A stretch of DNA of 64,000 bases from Pseudomonas fluorescens. Its GTDB lineage: Bacteria > Pseudomonadota > Gammaproteobacteria > Pseudomonadales > Pseudomonadaceae. Position 1 is the first letter of the stretch, and every line of letters starts with the position of its first letter. The notes under the pieces were generated by a model. That model ran no database searches. It saw only the letters and a list, made by a program, of their open reading frames with translations, and was not told the origin of the DNA. This document shows positions 52,876 through 60,694 of this stretch, one piece after another. The position numbers were made by a program, and so were the translations under genes. Location: positions 1 to 64,000 of the forward strand of contig NZ_CABVHK010000005.1 in NCBI RefSeq assembly GCF_902497785.1, in the 5' to 3' direction.

Positions 52876-54102
52876 TCAGGTGATTGCGCGGCGTTTCAGC
52901 AACAGGGTCAAACCGAGCCCGGTCACCGACAGCATCGCCGCACTGAAGAAAATCCACGAATACCCCAAATTCAACGCCACCGCGCCCATCAACGGCCCGG
53001 CAATCGCCAGCGCCAGATCGAAGAACACCGCGTAGGCACTCAACCCGGCACCGCGACTGGAGGCAGGCACTTGTTTGATGGCTTCAACCCCCAGCGACGG
53101 GTACACCAGCGACAGCCCGAACCCGGCCAGGCCGGCGCCGAGCAGGGCGTAACCGGTCGAAGGCGCGAGCCACAGCAACACCAAGCCGACTGTTTCAATA
53201 CTCATGCAGACAATCGCCGAGGTGAATCCACCGAACCGGCTGATGCTCGAAATAAACAGCAGCCGCGCCAGGATGAAACACACCCCGAACACCGTCAGGC
53301 AATACGCGGCGCCGGCCCAGCCACGACTGACGTAATACAGGGTAATAAAGGTGGTCAGCGTGCCGTAACCGATCGACGCCAGGCTCAGGCTCGCGCCGAA
53401 AGGCGCAATGCGCCCGAACACTGCCCAGAACGGCAAACGCTCGCCGCGCACCACCGGCACCGAGGGTTTGTTACGGATCAGCAGCAAGGCCAGCGCAGCC
53501 AGCAGCGTCAACGCGATACCCAGGCTGGCAAAGCCATACTCAGCCACCATCACCACGCCCAGCGGCGCACCGATAGCGATGGCGCCGTAGGAGGCGATGC
53601 CATTCCAGGAAATCGAGCGCGCGGTGTGTTCGGCACCGACCTGGCCCATGCACCAACTGATGGTGCCGACGCCGATCAAGCCTTGGGCGATCCCCAGCAA
53701 CAGGCGGCCGGCGATCAGGATCAACAAACTCGTCAACGGAAAGCTTTGCAGCAGGGTGGATATAAAGGTCAGCACGCCGCTCAACACAATGCCCGACAAC
53801 CCGTAAACAATCGCGCGCTTGGTGCCGATGTTGTCGGACATACGTCCGGCCATCGGGCGGCTGAGCAGGGTAGCGAGGTACTGCGAGCCAATGGTCAGCC
53901 CCGCAACCACCGCGCTGAACCCGAGTTGTTCGTGGACATAGCCTGGCAACACCGCAATCGGCAGACCGATGCAGAGAAAGGCAATAAAGGTATAGAAAAC
54001 GATGGAGACGATCTGCAGGGTGATCGCCGTGGAGCTTTGCGGTGGCAGTTGCTGCGCAGACATGAGGGCTCGTTCGCGGGCGGCGGGAGAGAGTTGCATC
54101 AT
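52876..54102 (-). CDS. MFS transporter (YfcJ/YhhS-like)
   Basis: This major-facilitator permease of up to 408 residues has 12 hydrophobic segments. The loop 2-3 motif is ATLLSRPMAGRMSDNIGTKR and the N-terminal half has GLPIAVLPGYVHEQLGFS, both resembling E. coli YfcJ/YhhS (arabinose efflux-like group). The substrate is unknown. No good ribosome binding site precedes 54102 or the internal ATG at 54063, so the exact start is uncertain. Confidence 0.87.
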   Translation of the reverse strand: MMQLSPAARERALMSAQQLPPQSSTAITLQIVSIVFYTFIAFLCIGLPIAVLPGYVHEQLGFSAVVAGLTIGSQYLATLLSRPMAGRMSDNIGTKRAIVYGLSGIVLSGVLTFISTLLQSFPLTSLLILIAGRLLLGIAQGLIGVGTISWCMGQVGAEHTARSISWNGIASYGAIAIGAPLGVVMVAEYGFASLGIALTLLAALALLLIRNKPSVPVVRGERLPFWAVFGRIAPFGASLSLASIGYGTLTTFITLYYVSRGWAGAAYCLTVFGVCFILARLLFISSISRFGGFTSAIVCMSIETVGLVLLWLAPSTGYALLGAGLAGFGLSLVYPSLGVEAIKQVPASSRGAGLSAYAVFFDLALAIAGPLMGAVALNLGYSWIFFSAAMLSVTGLGLTLLLKRRAIT

Positions 54103-54137
54103 GGCGCGGGTGTGGAATAAATGAAAGCAGGCTAACG

Positions 54138-54219
54138 ATCAAAACATCGCAGCCTTCGGCAGCTCCTACAATGATATGCGTACCCTCGTAGGAGCTGCCG
54201 AAGGCTGCGATCTCTTGAT
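54138..54219. repeat. REP-type inverted repeat, family C
   Basis: Arms catcgcagccttcggcagct and agctgccgaaggctgcgat lie between divergently placed neighbours (MFS start and ybiT end). The outermost bases differ slightly (gatcaaaac / tctcttgat). Confidence 0.86.
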
Positions 54220-54227
54220 ATTCAGCC

Positions 54228-54260
54228 AAAAAAAAGCCCCGTCACCAGGACAGGGCTTTT
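54228..54260 (-). terminator. Intrinsic terminator of ybiT
   Basis: Arms aaaagccc (54232-54239) and gggctttt (54253-54260) are followed on the minus strand by eight or more T residues, 17 bases after the ybiT stop codon. Confidence 0.88.
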
Positions 54261-54276
54261 CATTTATAGCGTTTGT

Positions 54277-55866
54277 TTAGAACACCACACCCTGACTACG
54301 CAGGTAGTCATCATAAGTCCCGCTGAAGTCGATCACGCCGCTCGGGCTCAACTCGATAATGCGCGTGGCCAGCGACGAGACGAACTCACGGTCGTGGCTG
54401 ACGAAGATCAGCGTGCCCGGATAGTTTTCCAGCGCCAGATTCAGTGCTTCGATGGATTCCATGTCCAAGTGGTTGGTCGGTTCGTCCATGATCAGCACGT
54501 TCGGCTTTTGCAGGATCAGCTTGCCGAACAGCATGCGACCTTGCTCACCACCGGAGATAACCTTCACCGACTTGAGGATCTCGTCGTTGGAGAACAGCAT
54601 GCGGCCGAGGGTCCCGCGTACCACTTGCTCGCCGCCCTGGGTCCACTGGCCCATCCAGTCGAACAGGTTGCAGTCGTCTTCGAAATCATGCGCGTGGTCC
54701 TGGGCGTAGTAGCCCAGTTCCGCGGCGTCGGTCCACTTCACGGTGCCGGCATCCGGGGTCAGTTCGTTGACCAGGGTGCGCAGCAGGGTGGTTTTACCGA
54801 TACCGTTCGGGCCGATGATCGCCACGCGCTCGCCGGCTTCAACCTGGAAGCTGAAGTCCTTGAACAGCGGCTTGCCGTCGAAGCCTTTGGCCATGCGATC
54901 GACGATGACCGCCTGACGGTGCAGCTTCTTGGTTTGTTCGAAACGGATGAACGGGCTCACACGGCTCGAAGGCTTGACCTCGGCCAATTGGATCTTGTCG
55001 ATCGCCTTGGCGCGGGAAGTGGCCTGCTTGGCTTTCGAGGCGTTGGCCGAGAAGCGGCTGACGAACGATTGCAGCTCGGAAATTTGTGCTTTCTTCTTGG
55101 CGTTGTCCGACAGCAGTTGCTCGCGGGACTGGGTCGCCACGGTCATGTACTCGTCGTAGTTGCCCGGGAACAGGCGCAGCTCGCCGTAATCCAGGTCAGC
55201 CATGTGTGTGCACACGCTGTTCAGGAAGTGACGGTCGTGAGAGATGATGATCATCAGGCTGGAGCGCTGGGTCAGAATGTTTTCCAGCCAGCGGATGGTG
55301 TTGATGTCCAGGTGGTTGGTCGGTTCGTCGAGCAACAGCACTTCAGGATCGGAGAACAGTGCCTGCGCCAGCAATACGCGCAGTTTCCAGCCCGGGGACA
55401 CTTCGCTCATCGGGCCAAAGTGCTGCTCGATGCCGATACCCAGGCCCAGCAACAATTCACCGGCGCGGGATTCGGCGGTGTAGCCGTCCATTTCGGCGAA
55501 CTCGGTTTCCAGCTCGGCAACGGCCATGCCGTCTTCTTCGGTCATTTCCGGCAGCGAGTAGATACGGTCGCGCTCTGCTTTAACCTTCCACAGCTCTTCG
55601 TGACCCATGATCACGGTGTCGATCACGGTGAATTCTTCGTAGGCGAACTGGTCCTGGCGCAATTTACCCAGACGCACGTTCGGCTCGAGCATGACCTGGC
55701 CGCCGGACGGCTCGAGGTCGCCACCGAGGATTTTCATGAAGGTCGACTTGCCGCAGCCGTTGGCGCCGATCAGGCCGTAGCGGTTGCCCGCGCCGAATTT
55801 GACCGAAACGTTTTCGAATAGCGGCTTGGCGCCGAACTGCATCGTGATGTTAGCTGTAGAGATCAA
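54277..55866 (-). CDS. ybiT: ABC-F ATPase YbiT
   Basis: This 529-residue ribosome-associated ABC-F protein has two ATPase domains and no membrane segments. Walker A motifs are GANGCGKS (34-41) and GPNGIGKT. The first signature is the unusual VSPGWKLR seen in YbiT, the second is the standard ISGGEQGR. The inter-domain linker [19 protein letters not shown] region and overall length match E. coli YbiT as remembered. The start is TTG at 55866 (family N-terminus [11 protein letters not shown]), with AGGA upstream. It has its own terminator. ABC-F proteins act on translating ribosomes; the exact task of YbiT is unclear. Confidence 0.93.
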   Translation of the reverse strand: MISTANITMQFGAKPLFENVSVKFGAGNRYGLIGANGCGKSTFMKILGGDLEPSGGQVMLEPNVRLGKLRQDQFAYEEFTVIDTVIMGHEELWKVKAERDRIYSLPEMTEEDGMAVAELETEFAEMDGYTAESRAGELLLGLGIGIEQHFGPMSEVSPGWKLRVLLAQALFSDPEVLLLDEPTNHLDINTIRWLENILTQRSSLMIIISHDRHFLNSVCTHMADLDYGELRLFPGNYDEYMTVATQSREQLLSDNAKKKAQISELQSFVSRFSANASKAKQATSRAKAIDKIQLAEVKPSSRVSPFIRFEQTKKLHRQAVIVDRMAKGFDGKPLFKDFSFQVEAGERVAIIGPNGIGKTTLLRTLVNELTPDAGTVKWTDAAELGYYAQDHAHDFEDDCNLFDWMGQWTQGGEQVVRGTLGRMLFSNDEILKSVKVISGGEQGRMLFGKLILQKPNVLIMDEPTNHLDMESIEALNLALENYPGTLIFVSHDREFVSSLATRIIELSPSGVIDFSGTYDDYLRSQGVVF

Positions 55867-56280
55867 AGGTTTTTCCTGCGAAGCATTCAGAGTAGCTAGG
55901 GTTGCGGCAGTACCGATTCAGTACCCGTTTCCGGTATTCAAACCACGGGAAATGCATCCCGGTCAGAAGCGGAAGGTCCATCTGGCAATAAGTGGACAGC
56001 AGCATATGGAGCGCTTGGCCCGAGTCAAAGTGCGCTGAGGCGGGGTTCATTCCCGTCATCAACCAAGGGGGGCGCGTAATGTTTGGCGGCGATTGTACTG
56101 GTCTGGCTCTTTAAACGATAGGGCGTTGAGGCCGCGCGGGTGCTTTGGCGGTACCGACGGACAGATTTTCACATTTGTTAGCTAACTATTTGTTACAAAT
56201 CGTGGCTAAAATGCCATCTTTCAGCCTCATGCCGACAGGCACGGACGCAATTTGTTCACTTCTGACGTGTGACGATTTCC
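55867..56280. other. Intergenic region between ybiT and lpxO
   Basis: This 414-base stretch separates divergent genes and must hold both promoters. No repeat family, RNA gene or convincing small gene is seen. A 70-residue minus-strand frame (55850-56062) overlaps the ybiT start and looks spurious. The 56155-56220 part is AT-rich (ttgttagctaactatttg) and is the likeliest lpxO promoter region. Confidence 0.5.
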
Positions 56281-57180
56281 GTGAAACTCATCATTGCCGC
56301 TATTTATGTTGTCTCCATTGCGTACGTTCACCTGCGCGGTCGCGTGCGCCACAAACTGGGCCGCCAACTGAGTGATCACTCGTCGTTTCTGGCGCCGATC
56401 AATTGCTTCCTTTATCTGTTCTCGAAAATCCCCAACAAACCGTACCTCGACCCGGCCGATTTCCCGGACCTGAGCCCGTTGCAGGCGCATTGGCAGGAAA
56501 TCCGCGAAGAGGGCCACAACCTGCTGCGCACGGGCGAGATCAAGCGCTCGAACCAGTACGACGACGTGGGTTTCAATTCATTCTTCAAGACCGGCTGGAA
56601 GCGCTTCTATTTGAAGTGGTACGGCGACAGCCATCCTTCAGCGATGAAACTCTGCCCACGTACCACCGAGCTGGTGCAAAGCATCGGCTCAATCAAAGCC
56701 GCGATGTTCGCCGAACTGCCGCCAGGTTCCAAACTGGTGCGGCACCGCGATCCGTATGCCGGCTCCTACCGTTATCACTTGGGTCTGGATACGCCAAACG
56801 ACGCGGGCTGCTACATCAATGTCGATGGCGAGAACTACCACTGGCGTGACGGTGAAGCCGTGGTCTTCGACGAAACCTTCATTCATTACGCGCAAAACAC
56901 CACCGATCAAAACCGCATTATTTTGTTCTGCGACATCGAGCGGCCGATGAAGTATCGCTGGGCGGCAGCGTTCAATGCCTGGTTCAGCCGTAACGTAATG
57001 TCGGCGGCGGGCGCGCCTAATGATGTGGGGGACAAGACCGGTGGGATCAATCGGCTGTTTGCCCGGATCTACAAGATTCGCCTGCGCGGGAAGGCGCTGA
57101 AGAAGCGCAATCGCACACTTTACTACCTGGAGAAGTGGGCGATTTTTGCCGGGTTGTTGGCGTTTTTTGTCTGGATCTGA
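56281..57180 (+). CDS. lpxO: Lipid A 2-hydroxylase LpxO (aspartyl/asparaginyl beta-hydroxylase fold)
   Basis: LpxO is an Fe(II)/2-oxoglutarate-dependent dioxygenase that hydroxylates the secondary laurate of lipid A. The 299-residue form starts at GTG 56281 (MKLIIAAIYV as in P. aeruginosa LpxO from memory); a GTG four codons earlier is possible. The iron ligands H155 and D157 in RHRDPYAG and H202 in IHYAQN are present, and Arg residues after them should bind 2-oxoglutarate. Hydrophobic segments at both ends (1-18 and about 283-298) anchor it to the inner membrane. It stands alone. Confidence 0.9.
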   Translation: MKLIIAAIYVVSIAYVHLRGRVRHKLGRQLSDHSSFLAPINCFLYLFSKIPNKPYLDPADFPDLSPLQAHWQEIREEGHNLLRTGEIKRSNQYDDVGFNSFFKTGWKRFYLKWYGDSHPSAMKLCPRTTELVQSIGSIKAAMFAELPPGSKLVRHRDPYAGSYRYHLGLDTPNDAGCYINVDGENYHWRDGEAVVFDETFIHYAQNTTDQNRIILFCDIERPMKYRWAAAFNAWFSRNVMSAAGAPNDVGDKTGGINRLFARIYKIRLRGKALKKRNRTLYYLEKWAIFAGLLAFFVWI

Positions 57181-57203
57181 TTTCCGTGTCGCCCGCTATG
57201 ATG

Positions 57204-57298
57204 CCTTCGCGGGCAAGCCCGCTCCCACAGTGTTCGGTTGTGCTCACAAAGATTGCATAAGCCGCAAAACCTGTGGGAGCGGGCTTGCCCGCGATGAG
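57204..57298. repeat. REP-type inverted repeat, family A variant (gggcttgcccgcg)
   Basis: Arms cgcgggcaagcccgctccca and tgggagcgggcttgcccgcg share the tgtgggagcg end with family A but have gggcttgcccgcg in place of agcctgctcgcg. A second copy of this variant is at 59.9 kb. Confidence 0.85.
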
Positions 57299-57324
57299 GC
57301 CATCGAGTTCACTGCACATTTTGA

Positions 57325-58197
57325 TCAACCACTCGACCGCTTGCTCGTTTTCTTGGCCGCCGCCGGTTTTTCCGCCGCTTTCGCCTTGGCCGCAGGCTTC
57401 GCTCCAACCTTGCCCCCCAAACTGCGTTTAAGCAACTCGGTCAAATCGATCACATCCGCCGTTTTGCGCTCTTCCTCGCCCGTCGCCGATTCCACGTCCT
57501 CGATCTTGCCTTCGTTGGCCTTCTTCTCGACCAGCGCCATGATCTTGTCTTCGAAACTGTCGCGGTAATCCTCGGGGCTCCAGTCGGCGCTCATGTCCTG
57601 CACCAGCCGCTTGGCCATGTCCAATTCGCCCTTGGCCAGCTCGGGTTTGGTCACTTCGCTGCCTAACTCCAGCGTGTCGAGGCTGCGCACTTCCGCCGGC
57701 CAGCGCAGCATCACCAAGACCATCGCCGACTCCAGCGGCATTAGCGCAGCCAGATGCTGACGGGTGTGCAGCACGACGTGGGCGAGGGCGACCTTATTGG
57801 TTTTACTGAGGGTTTCGCGCAATAACGCATACACCTTGCCGCCGCGTTTATCGGGCGCCAGGTAGTACGGCGTGTCGATGTTTTGCAACGGGATCTGTTC
57901 ACTGTCGACAAACGCGAAGATGTCGATGGTTTGCGTGGACAGCGGGTGCGCCGATTTGATTTCCTCCTCGCTGAGCACCACGTAGCGACCTTTTTCGTGT
58001 TGCACACCTTTGACGATGTGTTCCTTTGTCACTTCCTTGCCGGTGACCTTGTTGACGCGTTTGTAACCCACCGGGTCCATGCTGCGGCTGTCGAGCCAGT
58101 CGAAGTCCACGCCTTGGGAAGACGTCGCCGAGACCAGCGCCACAGGAATATGCACCAGCCCGAAACTTATTGCGCCTTTCCAGATTGCCCGTGCCAT
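57325..58197 (-). CDS. ku: Bacterial Ku protein (non-homologous end joining)
   Basis: This 290-residue Ku homologue forms homodimers that bind DNA double-strand ends and recruit the ligase LigD. The family core begins at ARAIWKGAISFGLVHIPV and runs to about 250, with GKRYVVLSEEE-like (GRYVVLSEEEI) and YYLAPDKRGGK segments. The C-terminal tail (about 255-290) is Lys/Ala-rich (AKAKAAEKPAAAKK), as in Ku proteins with DNA-sliding tails. No ligD gene is present in this window, so the partner must be elsewhere. Confidence 0.93.
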   Translation of the reverse strand: MARAIWKGAISFGLVHIPVALVSATSSQGVDFDWLDSRSMDPVGYKRVNKVTGKEVTKEHIVKGVQHEKGRYVVLSEEEIKSAHPLSTQTIDIFAFVDSEQIPLQNIDTPYYLAPDKRGGKVYALLRETLSKTNKVALAHVVLHTRQHLAALMPLESAMVLVMLRWPAEVRSLDTLELGSEVTKPELAKGELDMAKRLVQDMSADWSPEDYRDSFEDKIMALVEKKANEGKIEDVESATGEEERKTADVIDLTELLKRSLGGKVGAKPAAKAKAAEKPAAAKKTSKRSSG

Positions 58198-58382
58198 GGT
58201 CGTCTACTCGCGAGTGATGATCAGGTGACCCGTGGCCCGGCGCAAAAGTTTCAGCGGCGTGCAGCCCGGGCCGACTGCGGGCTCAACTTCGTGTTACATC
58301 TTGCCGGGGAGGTTTTGGTTAACAAATCCGAACCCTGGGCGTAGCGTGCTATCGAACGCTTATCCACGGAGAGAGGCTGCCC

Positions 58383-58739
58383 ATGAACCGATTTGTGTTT
58401 GGCGTCACCGCGTTGGCATTGAGTGGCGTACTGGGCAACCTGGCCCAGGCCGACGTCGCCGTGCCATCCATGCCATTGCTGGTGGCCCAGAGCCCCACGG
58501 GTAACAGCAGCAACCCTTACAACAGCCCGATTCGCCGGGCCAACCCCAACAGCATGCAAGGCACACAACCGAGCGCGCCGGTCATTCGCGGGCCGAACAC
58601 TGTGCCGGTTCCGCGGCCGCCGACCCTCGACAACGGTGGTATTGGCAACCGCTATCCTCAAGACCGGACAGCACCCGCGACCCCACCCAAATTCATCCCC
58701 AATCCGCCCCATCGTGACGCGGACACCCCCACCCGTTGA
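58383..58739 (+). CDS. Secreted proline/asparagine-rich hypothetical protein
   Basis: This 118-residue exported protein has a signal peptide (1-23, AQADVA) and a mature part rich in Pro, Asn, Ser and Thr (SSNPYNSPIRRANPNS, PVPRPPTLDNGG), probably unstructured. It has no cysteine or recognised domain. A GGAGAGAGG site precedes the ATG. It lies 51 bp upstream of a sugar dehydrogenase gene on the same strand and may be co-transcribed. The function is unknown. Confidence 0.75.
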   Translation: MNRFVFGVTALALSGVLGNLAQADVAVPSMPLLVAQSPTGNSSNPYNSPIRRANPNSMQGTQPSAPVIRGPNTVPVPRPPTLDNGGIGNRYPQDRTAPATPPKFIPNPPHRDADTPTR

Positions 58740-58790
58740 GCGGCGGGACTTACAACCTGCTTGCCATTCAGACGACAAAAGGAATCGTGC

Positions 58791-59936
58791 ATGTTGCGTA
58801 AAACCCTGTTGGCCACCCTGTGTGCCAGCGCACTGATCAGCGCACCCGTTTTTGCGGCGCCCGTCCAGGAACTCAAGAGCGAGCAGGGCACTCTGGAGGT
58901 CACATCGATCGTCAAGGGGCTGGACCATCCCTGGGCCCTGGCATTTCTGCCGGATCAGCAAGGCATTCTGGTGACCGAACGGCCCGGCAACCTGCGCGTG
59001 GTCAGCGTCGATGGCAAGCTCTCGGCGCCCATCGGTGGCGTACCAAAAGTCTGGGCCAAGAGTCAGGGCGGCTTACTTGATGTGGTGCTGTCGCCCGACT
59101 TCAAACAGGATCGCACGGTGTACCTGTCGTACGCCGAAGGCGGTGGCGCGGGTGACAAGGCCGGCACGGCGGTCGGTCGGGGTCAGCTGTCGGAAGACCT
59201 GACAACGCTGAAGAATTTCAAAGTGATTTTTCGTCAGGAGCCGAAGCTTTCGGTCGGCAATCACTTCGGTTCGCGGCTGGTGTTCGACCGCGACGGTTAT
59301 CTGTTCATCACCCTAGGCGAGAACAACGACCGGGAGACCGCCCAGGATCTCGACAAGTTGCAAGGCAAGGTCGTGCGCATCTACCCGGACGGCAAGGTGC
59401 CTGACGACAACCCCTTTGTCGGCCAGGCCGGCGTGCGCCCGGAAATCTGGTCCTACGGCCAGCGTAACCCGCAAGGCGCGGCGCTTAATCCGTGGACCGG
59501 CGTACTCTGGGAGAACGAACACGGCCCGCTGGGGGGCGATGAAATCAACATCATCGAACGTGGCAAGAACTACGGCTGGCCGCTGGCAACCCACGGCATC
59601 AACTACTCCGGCCTGCCGATTCCGGAAGCCAAGGGCAAAACCGCCGAAGGCGCTGTAGCGCCGCACCATGTCTGGGAAAAATCCCCCGGCCTGAGCGGCA
59701 TGGCGTTCTACGATTCGGACCGCTTCAAGCCGTGGCAACACAGTGTGTTCATCGGTGCGTTGGTGACTCAGGAGCTGATTCGTCTGCAGTTCGATGGCGA
59801 CAGAGTGGTTCACGAGGAGCGGTTGATGGGCGAACTCGACAAACGCATTCGCGATGTGCGGCAGGGGCCGGACGGGTATTTGTATGTGCTCACGGATGAG
59901 GATGATGGCGAGCTGTACAAGATTGGTTTGAAGTAA
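58791..59936 (+). CDS. PQQ-dependent soluble aldose sugar dehydrogenase (YliI-type)
   Basis: This 381-residue periplasmic six-bladed propeller enzyme is of the soluble glucose/aldose dehydrogenase family, which oxidises sugars with PQQ. It has a signal peptide (1-22, PVFAAP). Family landmarks are GLDHPWALAFLPD, GGLLDVVLSPDF, NHFGSRLVFDRDGYLF, YGQRNPQG, ENEHGPLGGDEIN and KNYGWP. AAAGGA lies eight bases before the ATG at 58791. Two cofactor-binding residues (the Arg in GQRNPQG and the His in NHFGSR) are seen. Sugar specificity is unknown. Confidence 0.9.
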   Translation: MLRKTLLATLCASALISAPVFAAPVQELKSEQGTLEVTSIVKGLDHPWALAFLPDQQGILVTERPGNLRVVSVDGKLSAPIGGVPKVWAKSQGGLLDVVLSPDFKQDRTVYLSYAEGGGAGDKAGTAVGRGQLSEDLTTLKNFKVIFRQEPKLSVGNHFGSRLVFDRDGYLFITLGENNDRETAQDLDKLQGKVVRIYPDGKVPDDNPFVGQAGVRPEIWSYGQRNPQGAALNPWTGVLWENEHGPLGGDEINIIERGKNYGWPLATHGINYSGLPIPEAKGKTAEGAVAPHHVWEKSPGLSGMAFYDSDRFKPWQHSVFIGALVTQELIRLQFDGDRVVHEERLMGELDKRIRDVRQGPDGYLYVLTDEDDGELYKIGLK

Positions 59937-59937
59937 G

Positions 59938-60030
59938 GCATCGCGGGCAAGCCCGCTCCCACAAGGTTCGTGTCGTTCGCGAGTATTGCATTCGACATCA
60001 ATACTGTGGGAGCGGGCTTGCCCGCGATGG
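59938..60030. repeat. REP-type inverted repeat, family A variant
   Basis: Arms catcgcgggcaagcccgctc and gagcgggcttgcccgcgatg lie between the convergent sugar dehydrogenase and DUF2834 genes. Confidence 0.86.
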
Positions 60031-60035
60031 CGATC

Positions 60036-60353
60036 TCAAGAACGCAATTTTCGGTCCTGCAAACCCCGCACCACCAGATACAACAACGGCCCAACCGACA
60101 CAAAAATCGCGGTAATCAACAGATAAGGCACCACCGATAATGCGGACCGCCCGCGTTTGCGCGCGTCCGTATACATCCACACCCCCGCCAGCGTCGCCAG
60201 CAGATACAGATCAATCACCACCTGCGCCGTATCCGGTCGCGACATGAGGCTGATGCCGAAATCAATCAACGACTGTTCCGCCTGCAGCATCACCGCAACG
60301 GTGTAGCCGCCAAAGGCGAGCAGGGCGATCAGGGGCAGGGCGACAGACTTCAT
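60036..60353 (-). CDS. DUF2834 membrane protein
   Basis: This 105-residue inner-membrane protein has three hydrophobic segments (about 3-25, 44-62 and 70-95). The spacing and the sequence DLYLLATLAGVWMYTDARKRG, quoted by its WMYTDARKRG end, suggest the DUF2834 family. A strong AAGGAAGGAAAC site precedes the ATG at 60353. It is divergent from the attenuator-controlled threonine deaminase gene. The function is unknown. Confidence 0.82.
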   Translation of the reverse strand: MKSVALPLIALLAFGGYTVAVMLQAEQSLIDFGISLMSRPDTAQVVIDLYLLATLAGVWMYTDARKRGRSALSVVPYLLITAIFVSVGPLLYLVVRGLQDRKLRS

Positions 60354-60415
60354 GTTTCCTTCCTTGGGACAATGAACGGGATTCAGAGACTACCGAAGCC
60401 ACCGTCAATTGGCCA

Positions 60416-60444
60416 TTGACTTGCCGTGCATGCCCGGCTAATTT
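60416..60444 (+). promoter_or_regulatory. Promoter of the threonine deaminase attenuator
   Basis: TTGACT (60416-60421), exactly 17 bases, then TAATTT (60439-60444) forms a good sigma-70 type promoter. Transcription should begin at about 60451, which is the A of the leader peptide's ATG. Confidence 0.6.
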
Positions 60445-60450
60445 CCAGCC

Positions 60451-60516
60451 ATGACTTCCACCGTATTGCGCTGCCAGCCAAGCATTATTACCGCCATTCC
60501 TTATTTGGCGGGCTAG
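60451..60516 (+). CDS. Ile/Thr-containing leader peptide, apparently leaderless
   Basis: This 21-codon open frame begins at the predicted transcription start and stops at TAG 60514. Residues 12-16 read Ile-Ile-Thr-Ala-Ile (60484-60498); Thr also occurs at 2 and 4. No Shine-Dalgarno sequence precedes it, consistent with a leaderless message. It overlaps two pairing segments of an attenuator and lies upstream of a threonine deaminase gene, the enzyme that commits threonine to isoleucine. The role as a regulatory peptide is inferred from this arrangement. Confidence 0.6.
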   Translation: MTSTVLRCQPSIITAIPYLAG

Positions 60517-60560
60517 CTCACGACTGCAGCACCCAACCCGCCCTAGAGGCGGGTTTTTAC
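60473..60560 (+). promoter_or_regulatory. Transcription attenuator with alternative hairpins
   Basis: Segment 1 gccagccaa (60473-60481) can pair with segment 2 ttggcgggc (60505-60513) with one mismatch, enclosing the Ile codons. Segment 2 ggcggg (60507-60512) can instead pair with segment 3 cccgcc (60537-60542). Segment 3 also pairs with segment 4 ggcggg (60548-60553) in the terminator. A ribosome stalled at the Ile codons would free segment 2 to sequester segment 3 and allow readthrough; one reaching the stop codon would cover segment 2 and permit termination. Confidence 0.62.
60535..60560 (+). terminator. Attenuator terminator
   Basis: Perfect 8-bp stem aacccgcc / ggcgggtt (60535-60542 and 60548-60555), five-base loop and a tttttactttct tail, 19 bases after the leader peptide stop codon and about 135 bases before the structural gene. 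Confidence 0.85.
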
Positions 60561-60597
60561 TTTCTGTCTCCCGGGTTTGAACCACCGCACGGTCGAC

Positions 60598-60668
60598 GCA
60601 GGAGCTGGCGCAGGCTGCGATCTTTCGCTTTTAGAAATCAAAAGATCGCAGCCTTCGGCAGCACCTGC
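60598..60668. repeat. REP-type inverted repeat, family C, in the 5' region of the deaminase gene
   Basis: Arms ctggcgcaggctgcgatctt and aaagatcgcagccttcggc are more diverged at their outer ends (gcaggagc / gcacctgc). The element lies between the attenuator terminator and the start codon at 60695, so read-through transcripts carry it. Confidence 0.82.
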
Positions 60669-60694
60669 GCTGACCGCGTACACAGGAGACGACC

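Noticed and set aside
55850..56062. 70-residue minus-strand frame upstream of ybiT
   Set aside because: It overlaps the ybiT start, has no ribosome binding site and shows no recognisable features.
60565..60590. tRNA T-arm-like sequence on the minus strand (ggttcaaacccggga)
   Set aside because: No acceptor stem, anticodon arm or other tRNA parts can be found around it, and the neighbouring bases belong to the attenuator tail and a REP element.
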